Assembly (NCBI GenBank): GCA_035649635.1
Contig: DASRJE010000224.1
Location: 48,791-112,790 of the forward strand
From: Gp6-AA40 sp035649635
GTDB lineage: Bacteria; Acidobacteriota; Vicinamibacteria; Vicinamibacterales; UBA2999
DNA length: 64,000 nt
Direction of reading: 5' to 3'
Positions 40,459-47,849 of the stretch are shown one piece after another (position 1 is the first letter of the stretch; the number at the start of each line of letters is the position of its first letter). A model generated the notes under the pieces. It was not told the DNA's origin. It made no database searches and saw only the letters and a list, made by a program, of their open reading frames with translations. The translations under genes were made by a program, and so were the position numbers.

Positions 40459-41612
40459 TGGTGGAGGCACCCAGATTCACTCGGTCGAACAGGATTCGAG
40501 TCTTCGCTGCCTGCACGATTCTTGCGGCCATCGTCAGTGCCTTCGTCATACGAGTGTCACGGGACATGCGCGACTTAGAGGTCCCGTGGACAGCAGGGGT
40601 TCGAGCCTCTGTCGCGGAGCCCCTTTACCGCGCTGAAGACGAGCACTATCAGTTCAAGTACCTGCCCGCCTTTGCGGTGCTGGCGATACCGCTTGGCATG
40701 TTGCCGATTCAAGTCGCGAAGGGCACGTGGTTCGTCGGCTCCGTCGTGCTGCTGATCGCCCTCATCGTCCTCAGCATTCGCCTGCTTCCCGAACAACGGA
40801 AGCCGACGACGATACTGGTCGTGAACGCGATTGTCGTCTTGGCGAAGTTCTATGCCCGCGAGCTCGATATGGGCCAGGTCAATCTGCCCTTCGCGTTGGC
40901 CGTGACGGGAGCGCTTCTCGCGATGAAAACGAAGCGAGACATGCTCGCCTCGGCGCTGATCGTCTTGTCGATCGCCATCAAACCGTATGGAGCGCTGCTG
41001 CTCCCTGTCGTGCTCGTCCGGCGGCAACGTGCTGCGATCGTTGCGACCGCCGTCGGCTGCCTGTTGCTCCTGCTGCTGCCGGTGCCGCTGTATGGTTGGA
41101 GTGGCACGGTCGGCCTTCATCAGAGCTGGTGGGCTACCGTCACCGAGACGACGGCTCCGAATCTCCTGAATCCCGATAACGTGTCGCTGGCGTCGATGTA
41201 CGGCAAATGGTTCGGGATCAGTCGTCTCTCGACTGTGCTGGCGGCGGCGTCTTCACTGGTCCTGCTGGCCGGCGTGATGATGGTGTTCCTGCGGCGTCAG
41301 TCCGTTGCATTCCCGGAAGGACTCGAAGGGAGCCTGCTGCTCCTGCTGATTCCACTGTTGTCACCGCAAGGATGGGACTACGTGCTGCTGATCGCGACGC
41401 CTGCGGTCGTCTATCTCGCGAACTACCTGGATAGATTGCCTCGCCCGTTGCGAGCGATGACGGTCGTTGCCGGGCTCACGATCGGCTTGAGCCTGTTCGA
41501 CATCATGGGACGCGCGGCGTATGCCGCGTTCATGGGCATGGCCATTATCAGCATTTGTGCCCTTGTTCTCGTCGCCGCACTGACCACCCTCCGACTAAAA
41601 GCAGTTGCGTAG
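40458..41612 (+). CDS. GT87-like integral membrane glycosyltransferase
   Basis: The ATG shares one base with the stop of the preceding gene (TGATG), which sets the 384-aa start. The protein has about ten hydrophobic segments (for example FVGSVVLLIALIVLSIRLLP, GLTIGLSLFDIMGRAAYAAF). It has the DUF2029/GT87 N-terminal pattern of an acidic periplasmic loop after TM1 (YRAEDEHYQFKYLPAFAVLA) and the NLPFALAVTGALLAM block. Relatives transfer mannose or other sugars from polyprenyl phosphate. The acceptor is unknown. A TA pair follows on the same strand. Confidence 0.8.
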   Translation: MVEAPRFTRSNRIRVFAACTILAAIVSAFVIRVSRDMRDLEVPWTAGVRASVAEPLYRAEDEHYQFKYLPAFAVLAIPLGMLPIQVAKGTWFVGSVVLLIALIVLSIRLLPEQRKPTTILVVNAIVVLAKFYARELDMGQVNLPFALAVTGALLAMKTKRDMLASALIVLSIAIKPYGALLLPVVLVRRQRAAIVATAVGCLLLLLLPVPLYGWSGTVGLHQSWWATVTETTAPNLLNPDNVSLASMYGKWFGISRLSTVLAAASSLVLLAGVMMVFLRRQSVAFPEGLEGSLLLLLIPLLSPQGWDYVLLIATPAVVYLANYLDRLPRPLRAMTVVAGLTIGLSLFDIMGRAAYAAFMGMAIISICALVLVAALTTLRLKAVA

Positions 41613-41629
41613 CCACGGCACCAACGGCC

Positions 41630-41645
41630 ATTACCGTGGTAATAT
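41630..41645 (+). promoter_or_regulatory. Palindromic operator and -10 of the vapBC-type pair
   Basis: ATTACCGTGGTAAT (41630-41643) is a perfect inverted repeat and includes most of the TAATAT -10-like hexamer (41640-41645). The antitoxin ATG comes six bases after the hexamer. A palindrome over the -10 is what an antitoxin autorepressor site looks like. No clear -35 was found. Confidence 0.55.
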
Positions 41646-41651
41646 CGGAAT

Positions 41652-41915
41652 ATGGCGCTGGCGAACTCGAAGGTAACGGCGCAGGGTCAGATCTCGGTGC
41701 CCCTGGAAGTCAGGCGGCGGCTCGGCATCGGCCCGGGTTCGGTCCTGGAGTGGGATGAATACGGCGAACACATCGTTGTTCGCCGGGCCGGTCGGTACAC
41801 GTCTGAGGATTTGCACAAGGCGGTCTTCCCGGACGGGCCGCCGCGGCGGCGGACCGTCGCCGAAATGAAAGAGGGGATCCGGCTGCGCATGAGAAAACGG
41901 CGTGCGCGCCGTTGA
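41652..41915 (+). CDS. AbrB/MazE-fold antitoxin of a VapBC-type pair
   Basis: An 87-aa protein with the SpoVT-AbrB swapped-hairpin start: ALANSKVTAQGQISVPLEVR, then RRLGIGPGSVLEWDEYGEH. The C-terminal half (YTSEDLHKAVFPDGPPRRRT) is the toxin-binding tail. The start lies directly after a palindrome and -10-like hexamer and has no convincing Shine-Dalgarno, which suggests a leaderless transcript. It overlaps the toxin gene by 14 bases. It likely represses its own promoter and neutralises the neighbouring PIN toxin. Confidence 0.88.
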   Translation: MALANSKVTAQGQISVPLEVRRRLGIGPGSVLEWDEYGEHIVVRRAGRYTSEDLHKAVFPDGPPRRRTVAEMKEGIRLRMRKRRARR

Positions 41916-42300
41916 CACCAACGTCCTGGTGCGGCTCATCACACGAGATGACTCCAGGCAGGTTGCCGCCGCCGAAGCGTTTGTGAGGCTTGGCGCCTGG
42001 GTATCTCATCTGGCCTTGGCTGAAGCTGCGTGGGTACTTGACGCGGTCTACGAGCGCGGACCGGCGGAAGTCGCCAAAGCGATCGAGATCCTCCTCAACC
42101 ACCAGCATTTGACCATTCAAGATCACGAAGTCGTGGCCGCTGCACTCGATCGGTTCCGGCAGCAGCCGCGCCTGGGATTCTCCGATTGCCTCATGCTCGA
42201 GATCGCGCGCAAAGCTGGCCATCTTCCACTGGGTACCTTCGATCGCGATCTCGGCAAAGTTCCGGGTGGACAGACCCTCGTCCCGGGCGCTGGCAGGTGA
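41902..42300 (+). CDS. PIN-domain toxin (VapC family)
   Basis: A 132-aa PIN-domain protein with a GTG start inside the end of the antitoxin gene. The acidic active-site residues can be seen: the first Asp in AVDTNVLVRLITRDD, a Glu in LALAEAAWVLD, and Asp residues in LGFSDCLMLEIARKAG and LGTFDRDLGKV. All are in the usual order, so an active RNase is likely. VapC toxins cut tRNA or rRNA and are held by the antitoxin. The overlap implies translational coupling. Confidence 0.88.
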   Translation: MRAVDTNVLVRLITRDDSRQVAAAEAFVRLGAWVSHLALAEAAWVLDAVYERGPAEVAKAIEILLNHQHLTIQDHEVVAAALDRFRQQPRLGFSDCLMLEIARKAGHLPLGTFDRDLGKVPGGQTLVPGAGR

Positions 42301-42349
42301 ATTCAGCCCCTCGAATCTGCTGAATCCATCCTAGGCGCGACGCGAGCCC

Positions 42350-42378
42350 TTGACTCGCTCGCAACCTCCATGTACTTC
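42350..42378 (+). promoter_or_regulatory. Weak promoter candidate TTGACT-N17-TACTTC
   Basis: TTGACT at 42350-42355 and TACTTC at 42373-42378 are 17 bases apart and 43 bases upstream of the M24 gene ATG. A later TACAAT (42394-42399) is an alternative -10. The gap 42301-42420 holds nothing else visible. Confidence 0.3.
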
Positions 42379-42420
42379 TCTTGAGTTCCTTCGTACAATT
42401 CTTTCAATCAGAGGGCACAC

Positions 42421-43689
42421 ATGGGAGCTAATTTCGGAATCGCGGGACTCGACTGGCAGCAGCGCGTCAACTGGGACCGGCTGCGGAAGTACCGGACGGA
42501 GCGCGCACGTGAGCGCATGAAAGCCGCCGGCCTCGGTGCGATGCTCTGTATGTACGACGAGAACGTCCGCTACATCACCGGCACGCTGACTCCCGGCTGG
42601 AACCGGCTGAAGCCCGGCCTCCGCTACGCGGTCATCTGCGGCGACGATCCGCCAGTGCTCTTCGAGCAGGGCGACCTCGGCTACCAGATCGAGCGCCACT
42701 CGCCGTGGATTCCGAAAGAGAACGTGCGCTGGTCCTACGCCTGGATCAAGGGCGCGGCCGGCCCAGCATCGCAGCAGCAGGTGAAGAAGTTTACGCAGGC
42801 GATCATCGCCGAGATGAAGAAGAGCGGCGTCGGCGGCCAGAAGCTCGGCGTCGACTTCATCGACATCAACATGATCCAGGCGTTCAAGGACGCCAACATC
42901 GAGTGGACCGACGGCATGTCGGCCATGATGGAAGCGCGCGCCGTCAAAAGTGTGGACGAGCAGGAGTGCGCGCGCATCGTCGGCGCCATCGGCGACGCGG
43001 CGCACTGGGAGACGATGAAGTTCCTGCGCCCGGGGGTGACCGAGAACCAGGTCACCGCGCACATCATGCAGTTCCTCTACTCCATCCCGGGCATGGAGGA
43101 CGTCGAGGACGTGATCGTCTCGAGCGGCCCGAACACCTGGCCGAACTGGCGCAACTTCTCCGACCGTATCATTCAGCCGGGCGACATCGTGTTCATGGAT
43201 CTCGCCGCGCTCACCTGGAACGGCTACAAGTCGTGCTACTACCGCACGTACTGCGTCGGCAAGGAACCGACCCAGGAGCAGAAAGACATCTACGCGACGG
43301 CGCTCGAGTGGCTCTACGACTCGATCAACGCGGTGAAGGCTGGCACGACGACGAGAGAGATCGCGTTGAAGTGGCCGTCGGCAAAAGAAGCGTGGGGCTA
43401 TGCGGAAGAAGATCAGGCGGCGGCCAACCTCTGGGGACACGGGCTCGGCCTCGCGCAATACGATCCACCGGTCATCTCACGCATCTGGTCGCTCGATCAC
43501 CCGATCGAGATCAAGCCGGGAATGGTCTTCGCGCTCGAAACACAGCACGGGAAGATGTACCGCTGGGGCGTGCGCATCGAGGAGATGCTGATCGTTCATG
43601 AGGATCGCATCGAGATCACCTCGAATTTCCCCGTGAAGCAGATCACCGTCGTCGATCCGATTCCGGGCTATGGGGATCACGTGAAGTGA
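42421..43689 (+). CDS. M24-family protein (Xaa-Pro peptidase-like) with a changed metal ligand
   Basis: A 422-aa protein. The pita-bread layout is plain: N-terminal domain with GLGAMLCMYDENVRYITGTL, then the M24 core (about 180-420). Metal-ligand candidates are D260 in GDIVFMDLAALTWNGYKSC, then Cys at the place of the second Asp (SCYYRTY in place of the usual S-D-x-x-R-T), His in LWGHGLGL, Glu in FALETQHGK and Glu in VRIEEMLIVH. So four of five usual ligands remain. It could be a mono-metal or Cys-ligated enzyme, or a metal-free creatinase-like or DddP-like protein. It has no signal peptide. The likely class is amidinohydrolase, peptidase or lyase, not resolved. Confidence 0.8.
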   Translation: MGANFGIAGLDWQQRVNWDRLRKYRTERARERMKAAGLGAMLCMYDENVRYITGTLTPGWNRLKPGLRYAVICGDDPPVLFEQGDLGYQIERHSPWIPKENVRWSYAWIKGAAGPASQQQVKKFTQAIIAEMKKSGVGGQKLGVDFIDINMIQAFKDANIEWTDGMSAMMEARAVKSVDEQECARIVGAIGDAAHWETMKFLRPGVTENQVTAHIMQFLYSIPGMEDVEDVIVSSGPNTWPNWRNFSDRIIQPGDIVFMDLAALTWNGYKSCYYRTYCVGKEPTQEQKDIYATALEWLYDSINAVKAGTTTREIALKWPSAKEAWGYAEEDQAAANLWGHGLGLAQYDPPVISRIWSLDHPIEIKPGMVFALETQHGKMYRWGVRIEEMLIVHEDRIEITSNFPVKQITVVDPIPGYGDHVK

Positions 43690-43697
43690 ACATGGCT

Positions 43698-43752
43698 AAC
43701 TCCCAATTCCCAATTTCCAACTCCCAATTCGTTGCCCTTCTATGGGAGTTGG
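43698..43752. repeat. 7-bp-period repeat with opposed arms, copy 3
   Basis: AACTCCCAATTCCCAATTTC onward (43698-43730) and TATGGGAGTTGGC (43741-43753) carry the same unit in opposed orientations. A further G-rich arm TTTGGGCGTTGGGAGTTGAC lies at 43801-43820. The repeats surround the CCCTCGAC element at 43753-43797. Confidence 0.65.
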
Positions 43753-43797
43753 CCCTCGACTGTCGCTCGGGCCACCCCGAGCAGCGTCGAGGGGTGG
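43753..43797 (+). repeat. CCCTCGAC/GTCGAGGGG intergenic repeat, copy 3
   Basis: CCCTCGACTGTCGCTCGGGC and CACCCCGAGCAGCGTCGAGG frame the element, ending GGGGTGG. It differs at few positions from 15276-15322 and is nested between arms of the 7-bp-period repeat. Confidence 0.75.
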
Positions 43798-43821
43798 GAT
43801 TTGGGCGTTGGGAGTTGACAG

Positions 43822-45123
43822 GTGAGCGCCGTGAGCCGTTCTAGTTTCATCGTTCCTCTGTCAAGCGGCGAAGCCACTGATGCGTCGCGTTTCGGTCCGA
43901 AGGCGGCCAACCTCGCCGCCCTCGGGCGCGCTGGATTGAGAATCCCGGGCGGCTTCTGCCTCGACGCCGACGCTTATCGGCATCAAGTCACCTTCATCGG
44001 CCTCACCGACGACACGCGCGGTGTATTCGGCGCGGCGGATCCGCAACGGGCGCGGCAGCACGCGCTCAACGTGAAGCTCGGCCTGCTCGAGCGGCCCATC
44101 GCTCCGGCAGTGCTCGAGCCACTGCTGGCGTCATGGCGCGAGCTTGTCGATCGTACGGGTGCACTTACCGTGGTTCGCTCGTCGGCGCTCGTCGAGGATC
44201 GATTCGGGTCGAGCTTCGCAGGGCAGTTCGAAAGCTACCTGGGGCTCGAAGAGGAATCCGAATTCATCACTGCCGTCCGATCCTGTTGGACGGCGCTCTG
44301 GTCCACGCGCGCGCTGCGCTACATGGCCACTCACGATCTCGATCCCGCTGACACGGCGATGGCCGTGCTGGTTCAGCCGCTCGTTCACGCGCGTGCTGCG
44401 GGCGGCGGACTGAGTCAGACCGCCGAAGGCACGATGCTGGTGAACGCCACGCTGGGACTGGGCGCCTCGCTCGCGCAGGGTGAGGTCACTCCCGATCGGT
44501 TCGAGCTCGATCGAGATGGAACCGTTCGCCACGTGTCGCCCGGACGCAAGGACCACGCCCTCAGCTGCGGCCATCGTCGCGCGCCGGCGGCGCAGGCGAT
44601 ATCGGCAGCGCAAGCCGTCGAGCCGTGCCTCACTCGCGAGGAAGTCTCACAGCTCGCGCACATGATGCGGATAGCCGAAGACGTGCTCGGCCTCGCCGTC
44701 GAGGTCGAGTGGGCGATCGACGATGAGGGGTTCACGATGCTGCAGGCGCGCCCACTGCACCTGGAAGCGCCGCACGTGCCAGACGAGATCTGGCTGCAGC
44801 ACCCGCGACTCAACGGTCACCCGGCGGGCATCGGCTGGGGCACGGGACGAGCCGTCGTGATCAATTGCGAGTGCGAGATCGGTCGAATTGCCCCCGGGGA
44901 TGTCCTGGTAACGCGAGTCGCCGGCCCGGCGCTCGGCCATATCCTCTCTCGCGTATCGGGCGTGGTGACGGAACGTGGCGGAAGCACGTCGCATTTCGCC
45001 TCGCTCGCCCGCGAGCGAGGCATTCCGATGGTCCTCGGCGTCGCCGATGCGACGCGCCGCATTCCCGACGGAGCGCAGGTCGCAGTGGACGGGGTGGCCG
45101 GGATTGTGCGGTGGATAGCCTGA
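43822..45123 (+). CDS. Short PEP-synthase/PPDK-like two-domain protein
   Basis: A 433-aa protein with a GTG start. Residues about 5-325 are a PEP/pyruvate-type ATP-grasp domain: AANLAALGRAGLRIPGGFCL (entry loop), TVVRSSALVEDRFGSSFAGQ (nucleotide loop), AEDVLGLAVEVEWAIDDEGF (metal and ATP region). Residues about 335-430 are the swivelling phosphohistidine domain, with the catalytic His in TERGGSTSHFASLARERGIP. The TIM-barrel PEP-binding domain of PPDK and the rifampicin-binding insert of Rph are absent. So the likely role is ATP-dependent phosphoryl transfer through His to an acceptor bound by another protein, not by this chain. Confidence 0.8.
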   Translation: MSAVSRSSFIVPLSSGEATDASRFGPKAANLAALGRAGLRIPGGFCLDADAYRHQVTFIGLTDDTRGVFGAADPQRARQHALNVKLGLLERPIAPAVLEPLLASWRELVDRTGALTVVRSSALVEDRFGSSFAGQFESYLGLEEESEFITAVRSCWTALWSTRALRYMATHDLDPADTAMAVLVQPLVHARAAGGGLSQTAEGTMLVNATLGLGASLAQGEVTPDRFELDRDGTVRHVSPGRKDHALSCGHRRAPAAQAISAAQAVEPCLTREEVSQLAHMMRIAEDVLGLAVEVEWAIDDEGFTMLQARPLHLEAPHVPDEIWLQHPRLNGHPAGIGWGTGRAVVINCECEIGRIAPGDVLVTRVAGPALGHILSRVSGVVTERGGSTSHFASLARERGIPMVLGVADATRRIPDGAQVAVDGVAGIVRWIA

Positions 45124-45170
45124 CTCCGCCAAATTGCACGTCTTCAGTGTCTAAGCTCTTAGGCAGTGAG

Positions 45171-45920
45171 ATGCTGTCCCTCAGACTGACGGCCTTTGTC
45201 CTGGCAATGATCACGACGGCAGTTGCTGGTGTGTCATCACAAGGGACTGCGGTCACCGATCGCATCATCGAGGAAGACATCCGAGTCCGGCTTCCGCTGT
45301 TGCCGTGCGCTGTACCGGGGGCCGCTATTCGCATCGCCGAGTCGCATTCTGTCCCGCTCGGTCTCGAACTGGTGCCCGAGCCGTGCGGAGAAAAGGGCAA
45401 GACCTACCCCGATCGCGCAGATGAAATCGTCCTGACCGGGATGAGCGTGAGCCGCGCGTTCGATCGGCTCGTCGAGCTCGACGAACGCTACGTCTGGAGC
45501 GAGGCCGATGGCGTCATCATCGTTCGCCCGGGCGTGACGTGGTTCGATACCAACCACTTCCTGAATCGAAAGATTCCCCTCTTCAGGGTCAGGGAGGGGC
45601 GCATGTGGACAGCGATGAACGAGGTTCACTCGGCCCTCGGCGGCGCCAGGGGGCCAGCCGACGAATTAATGCCAGCCAGGACACCGCAAAGCGGCCGGAT
45701 GTTTTCCGTCTCCTCGAGGACGACGACGGCGGTTGATGCGCTCAATGCCGTTGTGCGAGCACATGGGTCGCTTCGGTGGACGGTGGAGTATTGCAAACCG
45801 CAGGCGCGTTTCGAATACGCCATGTTGCGTTTGAATACGTTTGACGGCGACGGCGTTGGACGTCGTTCTGCGACAGAGCGAGACGATGGCACGTGGTCCG
45901 ACGCGTGCAGCACACAATAG
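45171..45920 (+). CDS. Unrecognised exported protein with an STN-like segment
   Basis: The ATG at 45171 gives 249 aa with a signal peptide (LTAFVLAMITTAVAGVSSQG). Residues about 75-115 (VLTGMSVSRAFDRLVELDER, YVWSEADGVIIVRPG) look like an STN/secretin N0-type beta-alpha-beta unit, as found at the entrance of secretins and TonB receptors. Residues about 165-230 repeat that shape more weakly (SSRTTTAVDALNAVVRAHG). It is not followed by a secretin or receptor. The gene lies between the PEP-synthase-like gene and a stretch of gene fragments, so it may itself be isolated from former partners. Confidence 0.65.
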   Translation: MLSLRLTAFVLAMITTAVAGVSSQGTAVTDRIIEEDIRVRLPLLPCAVPGAAIRIAESHSVPLGLELVPEPCGEKGKTYPDRADEIVLTGMSVSRAFDRLVELDERYVWSEADGVIIVRPGVTWFDTNHFLNRKIPLFRVREGRMWTAMNEVHSALGGARGPADELMPARTPQSGRMFSVSSRTTTAVDALNAVVRAHGSLRWTVEYCKPQARFEYAMLRLNTFDGDGVGRRSATERDDGTWSDACSTQ

Positions 45921-46210
45921 TGGGCGGCTTCATCGCCCTTTCTGCCAACCATCGGCAGCGCACTGCTCCGGAATCGGCGAATCGACTCAAGGCGAACGCA
46001 CCTTCTCCTTTAGCGGAAGATCCGCCTGCCTGCGGTGCCACTCGCGCTTTCGACCGATATCAGTCCGGTGGGTTTTGCGCAAGGCACGAATGACACTGCA
46101 TATAGCTTCTGCGGGATTCTATTGATAACTGGAACGATCCTCCTAAGACATTGAGGTGCCGTACACATCCCAATCGAGGCGTTTCCGCTCCTCAAGCGTG
46201 TTCGTGGGCG

Positions 46211-46335
46211 CTCTCTCCCGACGACTTCCGGCGGGTGCGCGCTGTCTTCGAGTCTGCGCTGAAACGCGCGTCCGGCGGGGGTTCCAGCCCCGGTGGCGCA
46301 GCGACGGAAAAGAGTTGTTCTACATCGCATTCGAC
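46211..46335 (+). pseudogene. Kinase-head and PD40 fragments joined out of frame
   Basis: Residues LSPDDFRRVRAVFESALKRA (46211-46276) followed by RGFQPRWRSDGKELFYIAFD (46276-46335, different frame) are the two ends of a kinase/PD40 protein with the catalytic part missing. This looks like an internal deletion that brought the head next to the tail. No coding role is likely. Confidence 0.6.
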
Positions 46336-46377
46336 GAGCAGCCGCGGGGCCGCGAAGAGTCGAAGGCCAGCCTCTCG

Positions 46378-46383
46378 TATACT
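46378..46383 (+). promoter_or_regulatory. -10-like TATACT six bases before an ATG
   Basis: TATACT is followed by CATGTC and the ATG at 46390. The same spacing (hexamer, six bases, ATG) occurs before 15273, 41652 and 46806. It supports a leaderless start for the small gene. Confidence 0.45.
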
Positions 46384-46389
46384 CATGTC

Positions 46390-46614
46390 ATGCACAGCCG
46401 AAGTGCGAGTGCCATCGATCGCCGCCGTATAGACAGGCTCATGGCGATGACGCCAGACGAGCGCATTCGCTTGGCCGAGCGCCTCGGCGAAGAAGGGCTC
46501 GCATCCTACATGGACACCCACCACGTCGATCGGCAAACCGCCGTGGCGCGAATCAAGGCGACACGGCGGCTGGGTCGTCGCCCTTCGGCCTGCGCAGAGC
46601 CGGATGAACGTTGA
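46390..46614 (+). CDS. Small putative antitoxin-like partner of a nucleotidyltransferase
   Basis: A 74-aa protein, MHSRSASAIDRRRIDRLMAM with the helical core MTPDERIRLAERLGEEGLAS and YMDTHHVDRQTAVARIKATR. The layout (short helical, ending in RLGRRPS, overlapping a following ALIGGHA nucleotidyltransferase gene) matches small partner genes placed before such nucleotidyltransferases. The start is supported by the -10-like hexamer. It overlaps the next ORF by 11 bases. Its partner is truncated, so the pair may be inactive. Confidence 0.6.
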   Translation: MHSRSASAIDRRRIDRLMAMTPDERIRLAERLGEEGLASYMDTHHVDRQTAVARIKATRRLGRRPSACAEPDER

Positions 46615-46717
46615 GCCTGTCGTTCGTGTACTCCAGTCAATCGGTGCGCCCCATGCCCTGATTGGCGGGCATGCCATGGCAGCGCGCGGCTATCCACGCT
46701 TCACGATCGACGTCGAC
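46604..46717 (+). pseudogene. Truncated MNT/AbiEii-type nucleotidyltransferase
   Basis: The start MNVEPVVRVLQSIGAPHALI continues to GGHAMAARGYPRFTIDVD, the conserved nucleotidyltransferase block up to the active-site Asp pair, and then homology ends. The frame runs on without family character, and from 46722 a kinase fragment is readable in another frame. Full proteins of this family are 150-250 residues, so at least two thirds are lost. Confidence 0.7.
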
Positions 46718-46721
46718 GCGC

Positions 46722-46772
46722 GTCGCGCGCCAGGTTTCCCATCCCAACGTGTGCCGCGTATACGACATCGGG
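46722..46772 (+). pseudogene. Kinase alphaC/beta4 fragment (VARQVSHPNVCRVYDIG)
   Basis: VARQVSHPNVCRVYDIG is the beta4 region (xxHPNIxxxYDIG) of Pkn-type kinases. It starts four bases after the nucleotidyltransferase homology ends, so the point 46718-46722 is a recombination junction. There are no coding signals of its own. Confidence 0.7.
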
Positions 46773-46793
46773 TTCATCCTGACAGAGTGCAGA

Positions 46794-46799
46794 TATACT
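46794..46799 (+). promoter_or_regulatory. -10-like TATACT six bases before the binding-protein ATG
   Basis: TATACT ends six bases before the ATG at 46806 and no Shine-Dalgarno is visible there. This is the probable promoter of the operon-like run 46806-56082, with a leaderless first gene. The hexamer lies in the repaired-junction zone, so the promoter may be new. Confidence 0.45.
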
Positions 46800-46805
46800 C
46801 CCCGC

Positions 46806-47849
46806 ATGAGATCCATCGTGGCTGCCGTCACGACGGCCCTGCTTGTGCTCGGCATGATCCAGACTCAGGGCTTGCAGCTTCAGAAGGTCACGCTGAACTA
46901 CCCGACCCGGAGTGGCGCCTCGTGGCCCCTGTTCATCGCCAAAGAAGGCGGCTACTACGAAAAACAGGGGCTCGATGTGACACTCGTATTTGCCGGCCAT
47001 CCTGCCGGGATTGCGATGGTCGTGAGCGACCAGGCGCAGATGAGCAGCTATAACCTCGAATCCGTGATGCAGGCCAGCTCGCGAGGCGAGGCGCCCTTTG
47101 CCGTGGTTGGAGCATCTCTGAACAAGGCCTACTTCGCGTTGATGTCGCGGAAAGACATCAACGGCGTCACGGATCTCAAAGGCAAGACCTTTGCCGTGAG
47201 CCAGATCGGCGATCCGCCTTACAACTACACGAGCGCGTTTCTTCGCAAATTCGGGATGACACCGCGCGACGTCCAGTGGATCGCCGCGGGCGCTGATGCA
47301 ACCGGGCGCGCGGCCGCGCTATCGGCCGGTCGCGCCGACGCCACGCTGTTGACGCCGCCCGCCTATTTCAGGCTCGAGGAGGCCGGCTTCAAGAATCTCG
47401 GCAACCTTGCCGACCACGACGACATCTTCGCGGCGACGACCTACCTGATGAAGAAGACGACGATCGCCGCGAACCCCCGTATGCCGGAGCAGTTGATCAA
47501 GGCGCACGCGGAAGCCATCAAGCGCTTTTACGACGACAAGGCGTTTGCGGTAAAAGCGTATCAGGCGTACGACAAGCAGACCAACGCCGACGTGGAGCGC
47601 CTCTACGACGGATACGCCAAGGCCAACGTGCTGGAGCGGGTGCCGTTCGTGCTGGCGCCCGCGCTGCAGGCGGTGATGGATCAGCAGAGCGACGCGAAGC
47701 TGCTGGCTCAGATGAAGGCATTCGACTTTCGTACCGTCATCGACAACAGCGTCGTTGCCCGACTCGTCAAGGAAGGCTTCTTTCAGAAGCTGTTCGGCCC
47801 GGGCGTGAAGGCCGAAGAGGATCGGAAGTCGAAGCTCGCGTTCAAGTAG
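46806..47849 (+). CDS. NMT1/SsuA-type ABC transporter substrate-binding protein
   Basis: A 347-aa protein with a signal peptide (MRSIVAAVTTALLVLGMIQT). The periplasmic-binding fold begins LQKVTLNYPTRSGASWPLFI and IAKEGGYYEKQGLDVTLVFA, and continues with DLKGKTFAVSQIGDPPYNYT and LSAGRADATLLTPPAYFRLE. This is the NMT1/THI5 or SsuA class that binds pyrimidine precursors, sulfonates or nitrate-like anions. The matching permease and ATPase are not nearby; the only ABC components in the run are Liv type. The MetE-like gene follows with TAG directly abutting ATG. The ligand is unknown. Confidence 0.85.
   Translation: MRSIVAAVTTALLVLGMIQTQGLQLQKVTLNYPTRSGASWPLFIAKEGGYYEKQGLDVTLVFAGHPAGIAMVVSDQAQMSSYNLESVMQASSRGEAPFAVVGASLNKAYFALMSRKDINGVTDLKGKTFAVSQIGDPPYNYTSAFLRKFGMTPRDVQWIAAGADATGRAAALSAGRADATLLTPPAYFRLEEAGFKNLGNLADHDDIFAATTYLMKKTTIAANPRMPEQLIKAHAEAIKRFYDDKAFAVKAYQAYDKQTNADVERLYDGYAKANVLERVPFVLAPALQAVMDQQSDAKLLAQMKAFDFRTVIDNSVVARLVKEGFFQKLFGPGVKAEEDRKSKLAFK

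Larger units (their letters stand above)
45921..46389. other. 469-bp region of gene fragments
   Basis: No complete gene is supported. Residues readable at 46211-46276 (LSPDDFRRVRAVFESALKRA) match the N-terminal head of acidobacterial Ser/Thr kinases. At 46276-46335 another frame reads RGFQPRWRSDGKELFYIAFD, a PD40/WD40-like unit of the same kinases. The two lie directly side by side in different frames. The rest to 46150 shows nothing I recognise. Confidence 0.6.
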
